This document shows positions 8,202 through 16,065 of a DNA stretch of 64,000 bases, in pieces. The translations under genes were made by a program, and so were the position numbers. The notes under the pieces were generated by a model. That model did not search any database, had not been told where the DNA came from, and saw only the letters and a program-made list of their open reading frames with translations. The DNA is from Nocardioides sp. BP30 (GTDB lineage Bacteria; Actinomycetota; Actinomycetes; Propionibacteriales; Nocardioidaceae), in the NCBI RefSeq assembly GCF_029873215.1, contig NZ_CP123620.1, positions 2,170,001 through 2,234,000 on the forward strand. The letters run 5' to 3'. Numbering within the stretch: the stretch's first letter is position 1; every line of letters starts with the position of its first letter.

Positions 8202-8276
8202 TGGTGGGTGATACTGGGTTCGAACCAGTGACCTCTTCGGTGTGAACGAAGCGCGCTACCACTGCGCCAATCACCC
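8202..8276 (-). tRNA. tRNA-Val (anticodon CAC)
   Basis: A complete 75-nt cloverleaf: acceptor GGGTGAT/ATCACCC, anticodon stem CTTCG/CGAAG with loop TTCACAC (anticodon CAC, decodes GUG), T stem ACTGG/CCAGT with loop TTCGAAC, discriminator A and encoded CCA. Confidence 0.97.
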
Positions 8277-8337
8277 GTGACGTTGCTGAACACTAGCGCA
8301 TCCCGCGTCCCACCTCACATTCGGGGCGCGCCCCGCA

Positions 8338-9915
8338 TCACCCCTGCGTGGCGGAGCGGACCACCTCATCCAGGGCGACCACGAGCAGCGCCACGTCGTC
8401 GTCGCTGGCGCCGTACTTCTCCAGCAGCCGATCGGCGATCGCCTCGGTCCCGCAGTCGCCGAGCGTGGCCAGGAACGTGGCGACCTCGAGGAGGCTGTCG
8501 TCCAGCGGTACGTCGCGGCGTTCGACCAGGCCGTCGGTGAACAGGAGGAAGCGGTCGCCGGGGAGCAGGTCCACGACGTGCTCCTCGTGGGTCGTGCCGA
8601 GCCCGAGCAGCACGCCTCGGTAGGAGAGCAGAGTTGCCTCGCCGTCGCGCACCCGGATGAGCGGCGGGTGCCCGGCGCTGACCAGCCGCATCGTGCGGCG
8701 CTCGGCGTCGATCATCCCGATGCACGCGGTAGCGATCACGCCGGGCTCGTTGCGGATCAGCACCCGATCGATCCGACGCATGATCTCGGCGGGGCCGTAG
8801 TCGTCGTAGGCGTAGGCGCGCAGGGAGTAGCGCAGCTGCGCCATCACCACGGCGGCCTCCAGCGAGTGACCCTGCACGTCCCCGATCGCGACGAACAGGT
8901 TGGCGCCGACCTCGAAGGCGTCGAAGAAGTCGCCACCGACCTCGGCATGCCGCTCGGAGGCGCGGTAGCGGGCGCCGATCGTCACTCCGTCGGGCTCCGG
9001 CAGCGAGGAGGGCAGCAGGCTGCGCTGCAGCAGCACGGCCGTGCGGTGCTCGCGCTCGAGGGTGCGGAGGTTGTCGAAGGCTACCGACGCCAGCTGCGCG
9101 AGACGCTCCAGGAGCAGGTCGTTGCCGTCCTCGTCGGAGGAGGCCGGGACGGCCACCAGGCCGACGCGCTCGTCGTCCACGACGATGGGGCTCACCCGCC
9201 ACACCTCCTCGGGAAGCGTCGGCAGGATCGTGGACCAGGCCTCCTCCCGTGGCCGCACCATGCCCGCGTCGGGGAGGCCGGCCAGCAGCTCTGCCAGGCC
9301 CTCGTGCGTCAGCGGCCCGGTGATGTCGACCGTGCCGCCGGGTGCGGCGGCGGAGCGATGGGCACCGGGCCGGTCGACGAGCACCGCCACCGCCGGCTCG
9401 TCCAGCACCTCCGCGGCGGCCCGGGCGACGCCGTCGGTGAGGCGCGCGACGCTGGCCGCGACGTTCAACCGCACGGCAGCGCGGTTGAGGCGGCTCATCC
9501 GGCCTGCGAGCTCCTCGGCGCTTCGGCGCGCGCCCGAGGAGCGCAGCAGGGTGCGGATCGTCGAGAGCAGCTCCTGCGGCTCGATGGGGTCGACCAGGTA
9601 GGCGTCCGCGCCGCTGTCGAGACCGGCGACCCGATCGAGCGTCTCCATGGCCACCGCCGAGACGTGCACGACCGGGATGCCCGAGCGCTCGGGGTCGTGC
9701 CGCAGATCGCGGGTGATGTCCAGGCCGCTCCCGTCGGGCAGGTGTACGTCGAGGACCGCGAGGTCGATGTCCTGCTCGGCGAGGATCCGGCGCGCGCCGG
9801 CCGCGGTGTCGGTCTCGACGATCCGATACCCGCTGCGGCGCAGCCAACTGGCGATGACGTAGCGCTTGGCGGGTGTGTCGTCGCAGACGAGCACCAGCGG
9901 CAGGCGCTCAGGCAT
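8338..9915 (-). CDS. Receiver-GAF-PP2C phosphatase (RsbU-like), last gene of stressosome operon
   Basis: A 525-residue phosphatase. A receiver domain (1-125) has acidic D12/D13 and phospho-acceptor D56; the usual conserved lysine before proline is replaced by aspartate (VDP). A GAF-like segment spans about 150-290, and a SpoIIE/PP2C domain spans about 310-520 with GGDFFD, IGDVQGH, FTDGL and DDVALLV metal-site motifs. It likely dephosphorylates STAS anti-anti-sigma proteins such as those encoded at 14865-15543, freeing the sigma factor (role inferred from RsbU). It overlaps the kinase gene by 8 nt, suggesting the kinase phosphorylates its receiver. Confidence 0.9.
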   Translation of the reverse strand: MPERLPLVLVCDDTPAKRYVIASWLRRSGYRIVETDTAAGARRILAEQDIDLAVLDVHLPDGSGLDITRDLRHDPERSGIPVVHVSAVAMETLDRVAGLDSGADAYLVDPIEPQELLSTIRTLLRSSGARRSAEELAGRMSRLNRAAVRLNVAASVARLTDGVARAAAEVLDEPAVAVLVDRPGAHRSAAAPGGTVDITGPLTHEGLAELLAGLPDAGMVRPREEAWSTILPTLPEEVWRVSPIVVDDERVGLVAVPASSDEDGNDLLLERLAQLASVAFDNLRTLEREHRTAVLLQRSLLPSSLPEPDGVTIGARYRASERHAEVGGDFFDAFEVGANLFVAIGDVQGHSLEAAVVMAQLRYSLRAYAYDDYGPAEIMRRIDRVLIRNEPGVIATACIGMIDAERRTMRLVSAGHPPLIRVRDGEATLLSYRGVLLGLGTTHEEHVVDLLPGDRFLLFTDGLVERRDVPLDDSLLEVATFLATLGDCGTEAIADRLLEKYGASDDDVALLVVALDEVVRSATQG

Positions 9916-11236
9916 GGCCGCCGCCGTGGGGCAACCACAGGGAGAAGCAGCTGCCCTCGCCGACCACGCTGCTCACCTCGATGCGGCCGCCGAGAGCCGT
10001 CGCCACCACCTGCGCGAAGGGGAGACCGAGCCCGGTGCCCTTGGCGCTGGCGTGCAGGGGCGAGGTGGCCTGGTAGAACTCCTCGAAGATGTGCGGCAGG
10101 TCGTCCTCGGCGATGCCGACGCCGGTGTCGCGGACCTCGAACAGCACGTCGCCGGCTTGTGCCCGCGCGCCGAGAACGACCGAGCCCGCGGAGGTGAACT
10201 TGGCGGCGTTGCTGAGCAGGTTGCGCAGCACGTGGCGCAGCAGGTCGGGGTCGGTGTCGATCATGTCGATCCCGTCGACCTCGAGGCGCAGCGTCACGTC
10301 CGGACGCAACAGCGGCTCGATGACAGCGCGCAGCTCGCCGAGCAGCGCTGGGACCGACGTCGGCACCGGCGTCGGCTCGAGCCGACCGGACTCGGCGCGG
10401 GCCAGGTCCAGGAGCTCCTCGACGAGCCGTTGCAGGTCACCGGCGCTGGTGCGGACGTACTGCACCTGTTCGGTGTGCTCCGGGGTCAGGCGGTCCGTCT
10501 GGTGCGGATCGAGGAGCAGGCCGGTGAGGCCGAGGATGGAGTTGACCGGGGTGCGCAGCTCGTGGCTGATGCTGCGCAGGAAGCGCGTCTTGGCCTCGCT
10601 GGCCTGGCGCAGCTGCAGGTTCTTGTCGTCGATCTCGGCGTAGAGCGCGACGACGCCCTGGTTGGTGCGGTCCAGCTCGGCCGAGAGCTCGGCGTAGAGC
10701 GCCATCACGCCGCGGTTGGTCTCCTCGAGCTCGTTGTTGACCACCTCGAGCTCGCGCCGCTGGGCCCGGACCTCCTCCAGCGCGTTGAGCAGGTCACGGT
10801 TCTGCTCGCGCAGCTCCTCGGCGGGTGAGGACGGCAGCTGGGCGAGCAGGCTGCGGCGCAGCCGGTCGAGGACGGCGGTGCCGGGGATCGGTGCCGGGAT
10901 GGCCTTCTCCAGGATCAGACCGACCCCGCGGCCCGCGTCGTACCCGGCCTGGTCGTCGACCAGGCGGGAGACGGCGGTGACGGCGGCCGGCCACTGCTCG
11001 GGCGGCAGGTCGGACTCCAGCCGCACCTGCAGCATGCCGGCGCGCACGTCCAGCGAGACGATGCCGCCGCCGGAGGAGACGATCTCGCGACCGAGCTCGC
11101 TGATCGCTGTCGCCACCCGGAGGGCGTCCAGGCGATCCAGGCCCAGGCCGACCGCACACTCGCGGCCCAGCTGGCGCGCCACGAAGAGGTCGTCCTCGGT
11201 GCGCAGCGCTACCTGCGTCAGGGCGGTGGTGCTCAT
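9908..11236 (-). CDS. Sensor histidine kinase with coiled-coil linker
   Basis: 442 residues, no membrane segment. The N-terminal 130 residues look like a degenerate RsbT/RsbW-type ATPase fold (ATAISELGREIVSSG). Residues about 140-215 form a coiled coil with an 18-residue duplicated unit (TNRGVMALYAEL, TNQGVVALYAEI). The kinase core has H225 in SISHELRTP, an N box (LRNLLSNAAKF) and the G boxes DTGVGI and GTGLGL. It is cytosolic and therefore probably reads the stressosome or an internal signal. The start overlaps the preceding stop (ATGA). The likely partner is the downstream receiver-phosphatase. Confidence 0.9.
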   Translation of the reverse strand: MSTTALTQVALRTEDDLFVARQLGRECAVGLGLDRLDALRVATAISELGREIVSSGGGIVSLDVRAGMLQVRLESDLPPEQWPAAVTAVSRLVDDQAGYDAGRGVGLILEKAIPAPIPGTAVLDRLRRSLLAQLPSSPAEELREQNRDLLNALEEVRAQRRELEVVNNELEETNRGVMALYAELSAELDRTNQGVVALYAEIDDKNLQLRQASEAKTRFLRSISHELRTPVNSILGLTGLLLDPHQTDRLTPEHTEQVQYVRTSAGDLQRLVEELLDLARAESGRLEPTPVPTSVPALLGELRAVIEPLLRPDVTLRLEVDGIDMIDTDPDLLRHVLRNLLSNAAKFTSAGSVVLGARAQAGDVLFEVRDTGVGIAEDDLPHIFEEFYQATSPLHASAKGTGLGLPFAQVVATALGGRIEVSSVVGEGSCFSLWLPHGGGHA

Positions 11237-12273
11237 GCAGCCGTCCGCAGCACCAGGACGCCGGCATCGTCGCGGCGGCTCGCGGCGGCTCGGACCAGCG
11301 CAGCGCAGACCACGCCCGGGGCGTGCGTCAGGACGTCGGGCATGTCGGCCGGCGACCAGCGCTGGGACAGGCCGTCGGTGTGCATCACCACCAGGCTCGC
11401 CGGTTCCACGGGGTAGGTCGTCTCCCGCAGCCGCGGAGCGCGGTGGCCCGCGATGCCGGGCTGGGCGGGGAGGGTGCGGGTGCCACCGGGGCCGACCAGC
11501 CGGGCGGCGACGTTCCCGATGCCGGCGTGCACCAGCCGCCGCGTCGCCGGGTCGTAGCTGACCACCGTGACCGCCGCACCGCGCGTGCCGCCGAGCGAGG
11601 CGTGGATCCGCTCCAGGACGGCGGCGGGCGAGACGCTGTCGAGGGACATCAGCACGTCGGCCGCGCGCTGCGACGCCGCGGCGGCCAGAGGCCCGTGCCC
11701 GAGGCCGTCGGCGACCATCACCAGCTGGATTTCGTCGGTCGTGCGGTGGGCAGCGGTGTCACCGCACGGGCCCTCGCCGGACAGCGGCCGGGTGAGCGCT
11801 GCCACGTCAGCGCCGCCGCCCTGCTCGAGGTGATCCCGCGTCCCCGCCGGGTCGGGGCCCATGATCGCCTGCGCGATCGTCCCCAGCGCCGGGACGGAGT
11901 AGACGTCGAACGCCGAGGCGAGCCGCTGGCAGGCGCCCAGCCCGATCCCGAGCGTTCCGCGGGTGGAGGCGCCGTCGGAGATCAGCGCGTCGATGTTGCG
12001 GCTGCCCGGACCCGCGTCGATCGCCAGCACCCGGACGGCCGCCCGGTCGCCCTCGCCGAGCACGCGCAGCACGAGCTCGCCCCCGCCGGCGTGCTTCACC
12101 AGGTTGGTGGCGAGCTCGGTCACCACGATGCCGACCTCGGCCACCCGCTCCGGGTCGAGACCCAGGTCGGAGGCCAGGGCGGCCGCCGCCCGTCGTACGG
12201 CGGGGACTGCCGCGCTCTCGGTCACGTTCCACCAGCTGTCACCGGTGGCGCCGGGCAGCGCGGCCACCCTCAT
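11233..12273 (-). CDS. Fused RsbT-like ATPase and RsbX-like PP2C phosphatase
   Basis: 346 residues combining two stressosome activities. An HATPase domain (about 15-135) has N57 in TELATNLVKH and a G-rich lid (GTLGIGLGACQRL). A SpoIIE/RsbX-like phosphatase domain (about 155-345) has ADGLGHG (D189), HTDGL and DDAGVLV. RsbX removes phosphate from RsbS/RsbR to reset the complex, so the C-terminal half probably has that role. ATG 12273 overlaps the rsbT stop as ATGA and is preferred over the ATG three codons upstream. It sits between rsbT and the kinase. Confidence 0.85.
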   Translation of the reverse strand: MRVAALPGATGDSWWNVTESAAVPAVRRAAAALASDLGLDPERVAEVGIVVTELATNLVKHAGGGELVLRVLGEGDRAAVRVLAIDAGPGSRNIDALISDGASTRGTLGIGLGACQRLASAFDVYSVPALGTIAQAIMGPDPAGTRDHLEQGGGADVAALTRPLSGEGPCGDTAAHRTTDEIQLVMVADGLGHGPLAAAASQRAADVLMSLDSVSPAAVLERIHASLGGTRGAAVTVVSYDPATRRLVHAGIGNVAARLVGPGGTRTLPAQPGIAGHRAPRLRETTYPVEPASLVVMHTDGLSQRWSPADMPDVLTHAPGVVCAALVRAAASRRDDAGVLVLRTAA

Positions 12274-12686
12274 CGTCTCCACTTGACGACCGTGACGCGC
12301 GTGCCGCGGCCCGCGGCGGTGTCGAGGTCGAACTCGTCGACGAGCCGGCGGGTACCCGACAGACCCAGGCCCAGACCACTGCCACTCGTCCAGCCGTCGG
12401 TGAGCGCCAGGTCGACGTCGGCGATGCCCGGTCCTTCGTCGCTGAAGACCACCTGCACGCCGATCAGGCCGGCGCGCTCCAGGAGGCGGACGGTCGCGTC
12501 GCCACCGCCGCCGTACACGAGGGTGTTGCGGGCCAGCTCGCTGGCCGCCGTCACCAGCTTCGTCTGGTCGACCAGGGAGAGCTTCGCCGCCATGGCGACG
12601 TCGCGCACCGACTGGCGCACCCGTACGACGTCGGAGTCGGCGTGCACCTCGATGACGGTGCCGGTCTCACTCGGCGAGGTCGTCAT
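12270..12686 (-). CDS. rsbT: RsbT-like switch kinase
   Basis: 138 residues, a single GHKL ATPase domain with N54 in SELARNTLVYGGGG, DEGPG at 83-87 and a GSGLGLGLSG lid. In the known system RsbT is held in the stressosome, phosphorylates RsbS and RsbR on stress, and then activates the PP2C phosphatase. The order rsbR-rsbS-rsbT with overlaps (20 nt with rsbS, 4 nt with the next gene) supports the assignment. Confidence 0.93.
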   Translation of the reverse strand: MTTSPSETGTVIEVHADSDVVRVRQSVRDVAMAAKLSLVDQTKLVTAASELARNTLVYGGGGDATVRLLERAGLIGVQVVFSDEGPGIADVDLALTDGWTSGSGLGLGLSGTRRLVDEFDLDTAAGRGTRVTVVKWRR

Positions 12687-13074
12687 CGCGGGTCACGTCC
12701 CCTCCGCGGGCGGGCGCGCTGATGCTGCGGCTCAGCATCCGGATGCCGCGGTCCACGTCGAGTGCTGTGCGGACTCCCGACAGGGTCAATCCCAGCTCGA
12801 CCAGCGTGATCGCCACGGCCGGCTGCATGCCGACGACGACCGTCTCGGCGTCGAGCACTCGCGAGACGGCTGCCGTGGTCGAGATCATCCGGCCGATGAA
12901 GCTGTCCACGATCTCCAGCGCCGAGATGTCGATCAGCACACCCTTGGCGCCCGTCTCGACGATCCGGTTGCTGAGGTCGTCCTGGAGCATCAGGGCGGTG
13001 TGGTCCTGCAGGTCCACCTGGATGGAGACCAGCAGCATGTCGCCGATCCGCAGGATCGGGATCCGCTCCATCAT
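12667..13074 (-). CDS. rsbS: RsbS-like STAS scaffold protein of the stressosome
   Basis: 135 residues, STAS domain only. S58 in the VDSFIGRM loop aligns with the phosphorylated serine of Bacillus RsbS. The longer upstream reading frame has no plausible start. ATG 13074 overlaps the rsbR stop as ATGA, which sets the start. The C-terminal 20 residues (acidic, after SISAPARGG) extend beyond the STAS fold. Confidence 0.93.
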   Translation of the reverse strand: MMERIPILRIGDMLLVSIQVDLQDHTALMLQDDLSNRIVETGAKGVLIDISALEIVDSFIGRMISTTAAVSRVLDAETVVVGMQPAVAITLVELGLTLSGVRTALDVDRGIRMLSRSISAPARGGDVTRDDDLAE

Positions 13075-13907
13075 GCCCTGCTGACCACGTCGAGGCCCGA
13101 CCGACGCATCGCCAGGAGCATCGCGTCCGACAGGCTCGCCTTGGTGTGGATGTCGCCGAACTCGATCCCGAGCGCCACGACCGTCTGGGCGATCTGGGGC
13201 CGGATCCCGGAGACGATGCACTCGGCGCCGAGCAGGCGCGCGGCCTGGACCGTCTTGAGCAGGTGCTGGGCGACCTGGGTGTCGACGGCGGCGACGCCGG
13301 TGATGTCGATGATCGCGTGCTCGGAGCCGGTGTCCACCAGGGCCTGCAGCAGCGCCTCCATCACCACCTGGGTGCGGGCGGAGTCGAGGGTGCCGACCAG
13401 CGGCAGCGCCACGATGCCGTCCCACAGCTTGACGACAGGCGTGGAGAGCTCGAGGAGGGTCTCGGCCTGCTGGGCGATCACCGTCTCGCGGGCACTGGCG
13501 TAGGTCTCCAGCATGTAGAGCCCGAGATCGTCGACGACGCGCGAGAGGCTGGCGAACGCCTGGTAGGCGGCGAGGTCCCCGCGCTGCTCGAGCAGGGTGA
13601 GGGTCGCCGTCTTGAGTGCGAAGACGCTCACCGCCGCCTCGGTGGGTGAGAAGCCCTGGCGGGCGCGGGTGCGGCCGAGGTCGGCGAGCAGCGCACGCAA
13701 CCCGTCGTAGGTCGTGCTGCGGATGTCGCTCTCGCGGCCGTCGGCGGAGGTGAGGCCGTCGAAGATCTCACGGATGTCGTTGGTCAGCTCGCTCGCGGTC
13801 ATGCGGCCGGCGAGCGAGGTCTCGACGATCTCGGTCCAGGCGGGGATGAGCTCGTCCCGGTTCTGGCGGAGCAGGTCGATCCAGTCGTGCTCGGGTTGTG
13901 ACGACAC
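13071..13907 (-). CDS. rsbR: RsbR-like stressosome sensor
   Basis: 278 residues: an N-terminal helical, globin-like sensory region (1-150), a linker helix, and a C-terminal STAS domain (about 155-270). T173 (GTLDSAR) and T210 (AVDTQVAQH) align with the two phospho-threonines of Bacillus RsbR. It builds the stressosome core with RsbS. GTG 13907 has a GAAGGA ribosome site. It is the first gene of the leftward six-gene operon. The signal is unknown; the N-terminal domain lacks an obvious haem or flavin motif. Confidence 0.92.
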   Translation of the reverse strand: MSSQPEHDWIDLLRQNRDELIPAWTEIVETSLAGRMTASELTNDIREIFDGLTSADGRESDIRSTTYDGLRALLADLGRTRARQGFSPTEAAVSVFALKTATLTLLEQRGDLAAYQAFASLSRVVDDLGLYMLETYASARETVIAQQAETLLELSTPVVKLWDGIVALPLVGTLDSARTQVVMEALLQALVDTGSEHAIIDITGVAAVDTQVAQHLLKTVQAARLLGAECIVSGIRPQIAQTVVALGIEFGDIHTKASLSDAMLLAMRRSGLDVVSRA

Positions 13908-14026
13908 GTCTTGCCATCCTTCGTCGCAGGAGTTGCACGGTAAAGGATCTCACCGCCTGCGTATCTTGGCAGAGCGCTGCGACATTCGCCCGACCGAGCC
14001 GTCCGCGGCGCTCATGAGATCGCGTT

Positions 14027-14052
14027 GTTTAAGGATCCGGCCTCTCGGGCAG
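14027..14052 (+). promoter_or_regulatory. Candidate SigB/SigF-type promoter GTTT-N16-GGGCAG
   Basis: GTTT at 14027-14030 and GGGCAG at 14047-14052, separated by 16 nt, resemble the GTTT-N14-17-GGGTA promoters of SigB/SigF-type factors. It points toward the small ORF and the sigma operon, so autoregulation of the sigma factor encoded at 16062 is plausible. Confidence 0.5.
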
Positions 14053-14092
14053 TGATGGCCTCGACCGCTGTAGGACCAGGAGGGGAGGGGTC

Positions 14093-14227
14093 ATGAGGAA
14101 GGCTGTTGCCGAGATGGGTGCGCATGGCCACGACTGGCGTGTTGCCGAGGTGGTCTTCGATGACGGTGTCGCCGTACGGCAGTTCGAGTGCTGGTGCGGG
14201 GCCACCGACATGGACACCGCGGCATGA
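14093..14227 (+). CDS. Small protein (44 aa) with CWC motif
   Basis: ATG 14093 is preceded by a long purine-rich ribosome site (AGGAGGGGAGGGG). The 44-residue product contains HDW near residue 14, an FDDGVAVRQFECWCG stretch with two cysteines spaced CxC, and no membrane segment. It is the first frame behind the candidate stress promoter and before the RsbW gene. Function unknown; it might be a stress-induced small protein. Its stop is overlapped by an ATG in the RsbW frame, but the following 210 bp use rare codons and are probably untranslated. Confidence 0.5.
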   Translation: MRKAVAEMGAHGHDWRVAEVVFDDGVAVRQFECWCGATDMDTAA

Positions 14228-14439
14228 CGCGTCAGGTCGCTGCCCGAACGCGACGCGCGCGATTCAGACGTATCTCCGCCCCGGCCGCGGGCCGGCGGAG
14301 GCGATCGCGCTTCCAACAGTGTGTGACCGTCTCTTCGCTCGTGAACGAGAGGAACCCCGCCCGTGGCACAGCCAGCGAGCCGGTCAGTAGTGTTGCCTTC
14401 GAAGGTGCCAGTGGAATTGCCGGTGGAGTTGTGGGCGCT

Positions 14440-14868
14440 GTGATCGAACGTCGGGAGTCTCTCGAGCTGCCTGCCGTCGCCGATTCGATCGGCACGGCAC
14501 GGACAGCCGTCGCCAGGTTCGCTGCGGACCTGCCGCAGTCGCTGCGCGACGATGCGGCACTGCTGGTCTCGGAGTTGATGAGCAACGCCGTGCGGCACGG
14601 TGCCGGCATCGCCGTGCTGACCCTCTCGCTCTCCGAGGAGATGCTGACGGTCGCGGTGCACGACGACGGCGCCGAGCTGCCGATGATGGGTGCCGGCATC
14701 AGCGATCCGGCGGCCGCCTCGGGCCGTGGGCTCGGCATCGTCGAGCGGCTGGCGGCGCAGTGGGGCGTGGACGTCGATCGAGGCGCCCCGGGCAAGACGG
14801 TGTGGTTCCGGCTCGCGGTCGCGAAGGCGACCTGGGGTCAAGCGGATAGGGAAGGCGAGAAGGTATGA
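14440..14868 (+). CDS. RsbW-like anti-sigma/serine kinase
   Basis: 142 residues from GTG 14440, a GHKL ATPase with an ELMSNAVRHG N box, DDGAELP G1 region and GRGLGIV lid. It would phosphorylate the STAS protein encoded immediately downstream (ATGA overlap) or bind a sigma factor. The frame stays open upstream to 14188, but that part is rich in AGA, CGA, AGG and ATT codons and Arg residues, unlike its neighbours, so the short form is preferred. Alternative starts are GTG 14431 and GTG 14341. Confidence 0.82.
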   Translation: MIERRESLELPAVADSIGTARTAVARFAADLPQSLRDDAALLVSELMSNAVRHGAGIAVLTLSLSEEMLTVAVHDDGAELPMMGAGISDPAAASGRGLGIVERLAAQWGVDVDRGAPGKTVWFRLAVAKATWGQADREGEKV

Positions 14869-15203
14869 AGCTCACGATCACGCGGCGGGACTCGGAGGGC
14901 GCCAGCACCCTGGCTCTCGAGGGATCCGTCGACCTGGTCACCCGCCAGGCGTTGGTCGAGGCCGGACGGGACGTCCTGGCCGAGGGCAAGGCGCTGACCC
15001 TGGACATGGCAGCGGTGGACTTCATCGACTCGACGGGGCTGGGTTCGCTGGTCGAGCTCTCCCGCGAGGCCGCCGCCCGCGACGCCGTCATGGTCGTCGC
15101 GCCGCGCTCGCCCCGGGTCGAGCGTGTCTTCGAGCTCACCGGCCTGGATCGGGTGTGGGCCGCTGCGCCGTCGCTGGTCAGTGCCAGCACGGTGGATCGT
15201 TAG
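14865..15203 (+). CDS. STAS anti-anti-sigma factor (RsbV-like)
   Basis: 112 residues with the phospho-acceptor S56 in FIDSTGLGSLVEL. When unphosphorylated, such proteins bind the anti-sigma kinase and free the sigma factor. ATG 14865 overlaps the kinase stop (ATGA), so kinase and substrate are translationally coupled. Confidence 0.92.
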   Translation: MKLTITRRDSEGASTLALEGSVDLVTRQALVEAGRDVLAEGKALTLDMAAVDFIDSTGLGSLVELSREAAARDAVMVVAPRSPRVERVFELTGLDRVWAAAPSLVSASTVDR

Positions 15204-15206
15204 GAT
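15201..15206 (+). promoter_or_regulatory. -10 element TAGGAT, leaderless start
   Basis: TAGGAT ends 7 nt before GTG 15214 and overlaps the stop codon of the upstream STAS gene. It could give the second STAS gene its own leaderless transcript. Confidence 0.4.
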
Positions 15207-15213
15207 GGGCGTC

Positions 15214-15543
15214 GTGCCCCTCTTCGCAGCCACGCGCGAGATCGACGCGACCGGCCAGGACGTCCTGGTGGTGACCGGTGACGTCGATCTGGCGACCGCC
15301 CACGAGTTCGTCGCCGCCGCCGACGCCTGGACGGCGGGCGGCGGGAGCGGTCCGGTGCGGCTGGACCTGAGCGGGGTGACCTTCCTGGACTCGACCGGGA
15401 TCAGTGCGCTGCTCGAGATCCGCCGCGCCGCCGCTGGCGTCGGGACCGATGTGGTGGTGGTCGGGCAGTCGGCCGCGGTCGACCGGGTCCTCGCCGTCGC
15501 AGGCATCACCGACCTGTTCGCAGCTCGACAGGGCGACGCGTGA
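15214..15543 (+). CDS. Second STAS anti-anti-sigma factor
   Basis: 109 residues from GTG 15214, chosen because TAGGAT sits 7 nt upstream; ATG 15205 is the alternative. The phospho-acceptor is S60 in FLDSTGISALLEI. It is only moderately similar to the first STAS protein, so the two may answer different kinases or phosphatases. 102 bp of non-coding sequence follow. Confidence 0.88.
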   Translation: MPLFAATREIDATGQDVLVVTGDVDLATAHEFVAAADAWTAGGGSGPVRLDLSGVTFLDSTGISALLEIRRAAAGVGTDVVVVGQSAAVDRVLAVAGITDLFAARQGDA

Positions 15544-15645
15544 CGCGCGTCGACGTACGGGGCTGATCGGTCGGCTCCCGCCCGGTCGATCCGGGCGCGG
15601 AGATCGCCGAGACCCGGGTGCCGCGCAAGCAGTGATGAGGTAGCA

Positions 15646-16065
15646 ATGATCTTCCCTGGCAACGTCTCCTGGCCCTCGTCGGTCGTGACGGTGAAGGTGC
15701 CCGCTCACCCCGACTTCGTGGCCTCGATCCGAGCGATGAGTCGGTCGGTGGCGGTCCTCGCCGACCTGGCCCTGGAGGATGCCGAGGAACTCCAGATGGC
15801 CGTCGACGAGTCGGCGATCCTGTTGCTTCCCTTGGTCGACGACGCCGGGTCGGCCGAGTCGCGGATGCTCACCGCTACCTTCGAGGTCGAGGAGGGCTGC
15901 GTCGGCATCGTGATGAGCGCGCCGTGCCGGCCGGGCAGCGCCGTCGACCGCACCGGCATGCCGTGGATGATGCTGACGGCCATCGATGCGGAGGTGTCGG
16001 TCTCCTCACAGGGCGGCGAGGCCGCGATCAAGGTCACGCGGCGCCGCGAGGACATCTCTTCGTGA
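15646..16065 (+). CDS. UsfX/RsbW-like anti-sigma factor
   Basis: 139 residues. The fold matches the RsbW family but the ATP site is degenerate: the N-box region reads AVDESAILLLPL and no DxGxG follows. This matches the UsfX subgroup that holds SigF in mycobacteria. It overlaps the sigma gene by 4 nt (GTGA), the usual layout of a cognate pair. The ribosome site is GAGGTAGC. Confidence 0.85.
   Translation: MIFPGNVSWPSSVVTVKVPAHPDFVASIRAMSRSVAVLADLALEDAEELQMAVDESAILLLPLVDDAGSAESRMLTATFEVEEGCVGIVMSAPCRPGSAVDRTGMPWMMLTAIDAEVSVSSQGGEAAIKVTRRREDISS

Noticed and set aside
1..8276. Genomic island bounded by tRNA-Val copies
   Set aside because: No integrase, no direct repeats and no shift in composition was seen between the two tRNAs; kept only as a low-interest observation.
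14224..14439. N-terminal extension of the RsbW gene from the ATG overlapping the 44-aa ORF
   Set aside because: The frame is open, but its codons (AGA, CGA, AGG, ATT, AGT) and Arg-rich product do not match neighbouring genes or the family.
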